Of a DNA stretch of 64,000 bases, positions 60,080 through 64,000 are shown piece by piece. This DNA comes from Gemmatimonadota bacterium (GTDB taxonomy: Bacteria > Latescibacterota > UBA2968 > UBA8231), in contig JAPPEG010000101.1 in NCBI GenBank assembly GCA_028875345.1, positions 1-64,000 on the forward strand, written 5' to 3'. Under the pieces are notes generated by a model that did no database searches, had not been told where the DNA came from, and saw only the letters and a program-made list of their open reading frames with translations. Made by a program: the position numbers and the translations under genes. Each line of letters opens with the position of its first letter. Positions within the stretch are counted from its first letter, which is position 1.

Positions 60080-62579
60080 CGCGTCCGCGCAGTTGTTTGA
60101 GGCCGCGCAGTGCGCCGCGCTCTCCGGGGTCTATTTCCCGCGCCCGCGCAAAGTCCGCTGCCGCTCGCTCCCCATCCTTTTCGAGCAGGGCAATCGTCCC
60201 GAGCACAGTGTGCCGCCGGGCGGCCAAGCGCCGTTCGAGTGTTTCGACAATCTCCGTGGGAATGTCTGCCGAGAGGTACGGTCGCGGATTGACGACTAAG
60301 TGCTCGACCAAGCTCTTGAGCGCAGGTAAGCCGCCGCTGGTGCCACGGCGACGGCGGTCGGTAAAGCTGATGTAGGGGCGGTCGTCCGTATTGATCGGCC
60401 CGCTGCCCGCGTAGGCGGCTAGCTCCTTTTCGCCCAAGACCAAGGCGCTCAAAAAAGAGGGCGAATCGCCCAAATCCACCGAGCGCAAATTCGCCCGTAC
60501 CTCCGGCTGCCCTAGCGTGCGTTCAAGCGCCGCGTAGTCTATGTGCAGTGCGCCCGGCGTGCCCAATAGGATCGAGTACTGGTGGGTCAGCCACAGCGAA
60601 GCGTGCGGATACACGGCCCGAAAGGTCCGCAGAATCATCTTGTAGTCCTCCACCGACAGCCCGTGCAGCGGCAGCCACTGCGCGACTAGCCCGTCCGGGC
60701 CGACGCGGCCGCGGCAGAGCCGGTAGAACTCCTCCGTATAAAGCACCCAGCTATCGGCCGTGCCCGGATGTGTGGCGTCGCAGATGATGGCGTCGTATTG
60801 ACGCTGTGTGCGCAGCACGTGGTTGCGGCCGTCTTCAGCGACCAGTTCGATGGGGGCTTGGTCGAGGCGCGTGGCGATCTGGCGGTTGTAGCGGGCAAAA
60901 TAGGGCGCAGCGCGCGGGACGCCCGGCACCAACTCGGCGCAATCGAGTCGCTCCGGCTGGTGCAATTCGGCTGCGGACAGGGTGATGCCGCCGCCAAAAG
61001 CAATGACCAGCACTTCGGCTGGATCGGGGTGCAAAACCAGCGGCAAGTGCCCCAGCAGGCGGAAGGTCTGCAGTGAGGCATAGTCAGTGGGAACCTCGCC
61101 ACCGCCGTTGACCTTGAGGATTCGCACGCCGTCCTGTTTCTGGTGGACCGAAACCGTGGCGCCAGTTCCCTCGTCCCAGTAGAGCAAACGGCTTTTTGGC
61201 TCAGACCAATGGAACAGCTCGACGAAGAGACCAGCCGGTAAAAGCAGCATCAGGACCAACCCCAACGCCAAGCCGCCGACCGTGCGCACGGCCTTTCTGC
61301 GCAACTCCGCCGCCGGGTCCAGCGCCAAAATCACCGCGCCGATGGCGATATTGACCCACGCCAACACCTGGATGCTCCGATAGGTGCCCAGCAAAGGCAG
61401 CAGCACAAACCCGGCGACCAGTGCACCGGCAATGGCTCCCAGCGTATTGGCGGCGTACACCGTGCCGACACCGCGCCCTAGCTGCTCAATACGCGGGATG
61501 CACACCTTGGCCGCAATCGGAAAGAGCAGTCCCATCAGCAGTGTCGCCGGGAGCATTACGACGAACGCGACGACGAACAGCTTGGACAGATGACCCTCCC
61601 ACGAGAGCGCACCGCCCCATGCCTCAACGATATAGGGTATGCTGCCAAAGGCGGCAATCGAGCTTAGGCCGCACAGCCCAATGAGCAATTCCACCGCGCC
61701 AAACGCGGCCAGCGGCGTGCGCCAGCGATCGATCAAGCGCGCCCCAAGCGCGGCCCCACCGGCCAATCCCAGCAGGAAGGCGACGAGGATCGTACTCAGG
61801 GTTTGGGCGGTGGCACTTTGTAGGAGCATTGCCAAAAGCCGCGTCCACAGCACCTCGTAGCCGAGGGCCACAAACCCCGAGAGCGCAAATCCCCCCAGGA
61901 CCAACCGGCCCTCTAACGTGGTGGGCACCGCATCCCGTCCTACGCCCGTCTGCTCCTGCTGGCCATCGCGGCTCCAGCGATAGGCGACCAAGGCGATGAT
62001 CAGGTTGCCCGCCGCCGCCGCGTACGTAGTGCCGCTGACACCCAGATATTCGAGCGCGAAAAAGGCCGCCACCGCACATCCTGTGGCCGCGCCCAGGGTA
62101 TTGGCCGCATACAGGCGTCCCATGTCCCCGCCGACTCGCTCCAAGCGGTGCGCCACAGCCTTGCTCAGCGTCGGCAGGGTGGCACCCATGAGGGTAGTCG
62201 GCACCAGCAGCAGCGCGAACGCGAGCACCAAGCGGACGAGCACAAAGGCCCCGTCTATACCTTGCAAAGAGCCGTATAGCGCCGTGTACACCTCGTCTAA
62301 ACCCGCAAGCAAAAGCGGGAATATCAAAGCGAAGACGCCGATGCCCAGTTCCAACAGCGCGTAGAGCCGCAGACCGTTGCCTCGGCGATCGGCTACCCGT
62401 CCGCACCAATAGCTACCCAAAGCGAGACCGGCCATAAAGGCGGCCAAGACAATGCTGACGGCAAAGGTGCTGACGCCGAATACCGGCATCAACATGCGCA
62501 CCCAGACGACCTGATAGACGAGGGAGCAGGCCCCGGAAAAAAAGAACAGGACCAGCAGGGCTAGGGGGATTTTGCTCAA
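60066..62579 (-). CDS. Fused MFS-like membrane / spermidine-synthase-like protein
   Basis: 837 aa. The first ~450 residues contain two homologous sets of membrane spans with 'VVWVRMLMPVFG' and 'YAANTLGA' repeated in each half ('LYAANTLGAATG' at ~155, 'VYAANTLGAIAG' at ~380). The soluble domain (~500-760) matches polyamine aminopropyltransferases: 'AFGGGITLSAAEL', 'LDCAELVPGV' (conserved Glu), 'AEDGRNHVL', 'YDAIICDATHPG'. The last ~60 residues form a TPR-like pair. Such fusions are common in uncultured bacteria; the transported or modified substrate is not known. Confidence 0.9.
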   Translation of the reverse strand: MSKIPLALLVLFFFSGACSLVYQVVWVRMLMPVFGVSTFAVSIVLAAFMAGLALGSYWCGRVADRRGNGLRLYALLELGIGVFALIFPLLLAGLDEVYTALYGSLQGIDGAFVLVRLVLAFALLLVPTTLMGATLPTLSKAVAHRLERVGGDMGRLYAANTLGAATGCAVAAFFALEYLGVSGTTYAAAAGNLIIALVAYRWSRDGQQEQTGVGRDAVPTTLEGRLVLGGFALSGFVALGYEVLWTRLLAMLLQSATAQTLSTILVAFLLGLAGGAALGARLIDRWRTPLAAFGAVELLIGLCGLSSIAAFGSIPYIVEAWGGALSWEGHLSKLFVVAFVVMLPATLLMGLLFPIAAKVCIPRIEQLGRGVGTVYAANTLGAIAGALVAGFVLLPLLGTYRSIQVLAWVNIAIGAVILALDPAAELRRKAVRTVGGLALGLVLMLLLPAGLFVELFHWSEPKSRLLYWDEGTGATVSVHQKQDGVRILKVNGGGEVPTDYASLQTFRLLGHLPLVLHPDPAEVLVIAFGGGITLSAAELHQPERLDCAELVPGVPRAAPYFARYNRQIATRLDQAPIELVAEDGRNHVLRTQRQYDAIICDATHPGTADSWVLYTEEFYRLCRGRVGPDGLVAQWLPLHGLSVEDYKMILRTFRAVYPHASLWLTHQYSILLGTPGALHIDYAALERTLGQPEVRANLRSVDLGDSPSFLSALVLGEKELAAYAGSGPINTDDRPYISFTDRRRRGTSGGLPALKSLVEHLVVNPRPYLSADIPTEIVETLERRLAARRHTVLGTIALLEKDGERAAADFARAREIDPGERGALRGLKQLRGRATAP

Positions 62580-62625
62580 GGCCGATCCTTTATGTAAAAC
62601 GCGACCCGATTAATCGCAACAATCG

Positions 62626-63018
62626 CTATCCGGCGTTTTCAATCGGCTGGTGGAAGTAGTAGCAAAGCCCGTCAGGGGCGACTACAAAGAAAACCTGGTA
62701 TTTCTTTCCATCGAGCTCGTCCACGCGCCAATTGCCCGTCTCGACCCCATTCGCCTCTATCTCGTCGCGGGCCTTGTGGATGTCATTCACCAAAATAGCC
62801 GCGCCTTCTTGGCTGGCATCGCCGCCATTGACCGCAAACCCGATCTGCACACCATCGCGTTCGAGAATGACCGTCGGCACGGGGTCATCGCGCCTTTCGA
62901 CCTCCACGAGTCCAAAGGCCGCGTCGTACCACTTTGCGGTTTGATCGAGGTCTTCCACCGGCAAGGCGAGGACGTCCTCGGCATACGGAAAAGCAGCTTC
63001 GTATAGTTTCTCTGTCAC
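62626..63018 (-). CDS. VOC-superfamily (glyoxalase/bleomycin-resistance-like) protein
   Basis: 130 aa from GTG 63018, with GGAGG 8 nt upstream; the frame upstream lacks a site. Starts 'MTEKLYEAAFPYAEDVLALP' and carries 'VEDLDQTAKWYDAAFGL' (beta-alpha-beta unit opening), with 'IGFAVNG' and 'YYFHQPIE' near metal-ligand positions. One VOC fold of normal length. Function among glyoxalase, dioxygenase or resistance roles cannot be told apart. Confidence 0.8.
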   Translation of the reverse strand: MTEKLYEAAFPYAEDVLALPVEDLDQTAKWYDAAFGLVEVERRDDPVPTVILERDGVQIGFAVNGGDASQEGAAILVNDIHKARDEIEANGVETGNWRVDELDGKKYQVFFVVAPDGLCYYFHQPIENAG

Positions 63019-63229
63019 GTCTTGTTCCTCCGACAATAAAAAAGTAAAACGGAATTCTTCCAAAACGATTATTCGATGAGAATTATTGTTACCACGTGGG
63101 CTACAGCAAGAAAAATAGTTACAGCTCAATAAAAAAATCCGTAATCTGCCGTACAATTTGGATAAAAGCGACTATCGCGGGCTATGTAACTAGCACTCGA
63201 CGAGAGCCGGCCAATGATCGGAAAAACGC

Positions 63230-63258
63230 TTGACAGAAGGGCGGGAGGTCGAGATTGT
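63230..63258 (+). promoter_or_regulatory. Possible sigma-70-type promoter of the 63304 gene
   Basis: A perfect -35 TTGACA (63230-63235), 17-bp spacer, and a weak -10 GATTGT (63253-63258, 3 of 6 consensus bases), 45 bp before the ATG. Plausible by position only. Confidence 0.35.
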
Positions 63259-63303
63259 TGGCTACCTAATGGTACAGTCGCGAGCCATGAGAAGGAAAGA
63301 AAA

Positions 63304-64000
63304 ATGACTCAAGAAGAAACCTGGTACTTCCGCCACAATGGTTTCCACCGCGTAGCTCGTCCCCTGCCGGGAAAGCTGGTGGCTCGCCTGAACGCGGTCA
63401 CGGACGAACAAATCGCGACCCTAGCGGAGCCTGTCGTGTGGGAAACCAGCACCACCTCGCGCACGCCCGAGGACGTGCGTCGCCTGTCGAAAATCCTAGC
63501 GCGTGATCCAGTGTATCTCGAAGCAGCGACCCATCCGATCGTACTCAATGCTCTCGCAGGCGTACTCGGCGACAACATCGAACTGCTGACCAACAAGCAC
63601 AACCACATCATGGTGCGGCCACCCAACTCGGCCCCGGTGCCGTGGCACGCCGGAGAGGAATTGTACGAGCCGACCTTGATCACGGCACTCATTTATTTAG
63701 AGGAATCGACCATCGACAACGGCTGTGTGCACCTCGTCCCGGGTAGTCATTTGCGGCCCTTTGCAAAGCCGCGCCGCCCCAGAGGCGACTTCCGGCGCAA
63801 CCCGCTATACCAGCGCTCGCTGCCCGTGCCCATGCCAGCAGGTGGCGTGCTGCTATTCAACGACTGCTGCTTCCACGGAGCCGACGTCAACCACAGCAAT
63901 GGCTCGCGGCGCAGCATGACCCTTGGCTATCGCGCGCACGACTCGCACGACGTATTGAAGGACGATCCAGAAAAAATCCTCGTGCGCGGCGAACGCACCT
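63304..64000 (+). CDS. Phytanoyl-CoA dioxygenase (PhyH)-like protein, 3' end outside window
   Basis: 232 codons are visible from ATG 63304 (AAGGAAAG 7 nt upstream), open at the right edge. Double-stranded beta-helix pattern: 'PVPWHAGEELYEP' with H115 and E118 in place of HxD, 'LEESTIDNGCVHLVPGSHL' (split as motif NGCVHLVPGSHL, ~139-150), distal H191 ('CCFHGADVNHS') and Arg202-203 ('NGSRRSMTLGYR'). Third PhyH-like gene of the window. The non-standard facial triad (HxxE) should be confirmed structurally. No coding partner is visible beyond the edge. Confidence 0.85.
   Translation, partial: MTQEETWYFRHNGFHRVARPLPGKLVARLNAVTDEQIATLAEPVVWETSTTSRTPEDVRRLSKILARDPVYLEAATHPIVLNALAGVLGDNIELLTNKHNHIMVRPPNSAPVPWHAGEELYEPTLITALIYLEESTIDNGCVHLVPGSHLRPFAKPRRPRGDFRRNPLYQRSLPVPMPAGGVLLFNDCCFHGADVNHSNGSRRSMTLGYRAHDSHDVLKDDPEKILVRGERT

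Noticed and set aside
1-64000. tRNA/rRNA genes, CRISPR arrays, complete IS elements
   Set aside because: I looked for tRNA TPsiC-like motifs, short regularly spaced repeats and transposase motifs and saw none that held up; a tRNAscan/ISfinder run would be decisive.

Overview
The window is high-G+C bacterial DNA with no rRNA, tRNA, CRISPR array or complete insertion sequence that I can recognise. Several gene types occur together: phytanoyl-CoA-dioxygenase-like enzymes (three), creatininase, RraA-like, HpcH/HpaI aldolase and ACMSD-type amidohydrolase genes, a 12-TM-type DUF6785-like protein, CRTAC1/ASPIC-UnbV FG-GAP proteins, and secreted proteins ending in FlgD/CHU_C-like 'PNGDG(V/I)ND' domains. 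This mix suggests an uncultured Gram-negative member of the FCB/Latescibacterota-Poribacteria kind. That assignment is inference from gene content only.

Region 1 (1-12035, minus strand) is a sigma-54-controlled secretion locus with internal duplications. In transcription order it holds: a 1042-aa cytosolic regulator (two-component-type propeller, Y_Y_Y, sigma-54 AAA+, Fis-type HTH); a block of three 18-bp operators, an intrinsic terminator and a -24/-12 promoter; a short paralogue of the regulator without its sensor; a secreted 268-aa protein followed by a broken copy of the metalloprotease start; a second operator-terminator-promoter block with identical geometry; an internally deleted paralogue of the secreted protein; and a giant secreted M6-like metalloprotease with Fn3-type and near-identical 69-aa repeats that runs off the left edge. 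The regulator plausibly drives both promoters.

Region 2 (12036-31555) is mostly small-molecule catabolism. It contains a possible MITE-like inverted repeat, a cupin, an aspartoacylase-like gene of different base composition, and a minus-strand operon (GH32-like, PhyH-like, SDR, DUF6785-like membrane protein). Next come a translationally coupled acidic-protein/SNF2-helicase pair (possible defence module) and a plus-strand operon (amidohydrolase, RraA-like, PhyH, creatininase, fatty-acid desaturase). The stretch ends with an SDR that has lost its catalytic residues, two small accessory genes, and the aldolase/2-hydroxyacid dehydrogenase pair.

Region 3 (31564-50076, minus strand) is a tightly packed envelope cluster: TPR lipoprotein, CBM9-like secreted protein, three exported discoidin-like/FlgD-like proteins, two giant paralogous outer-membrane-type proteins, a PpiC-type lipoprotein foldase and a probable glycan-active (alpha/alpha)6-type enzyme. 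It reads like one surface structure with its assembly factor.

Region 4 (50175-64000) holds a beta-helix lipoprotein, two CRTAC1-family FG-GAP proteins, a GH36-like enzyme, a type II-like restriction-modification pair of lower G+C, a fused MFS-spermidine synthase, a VOC protein and a third PhyH-like gene cut by the right edge.
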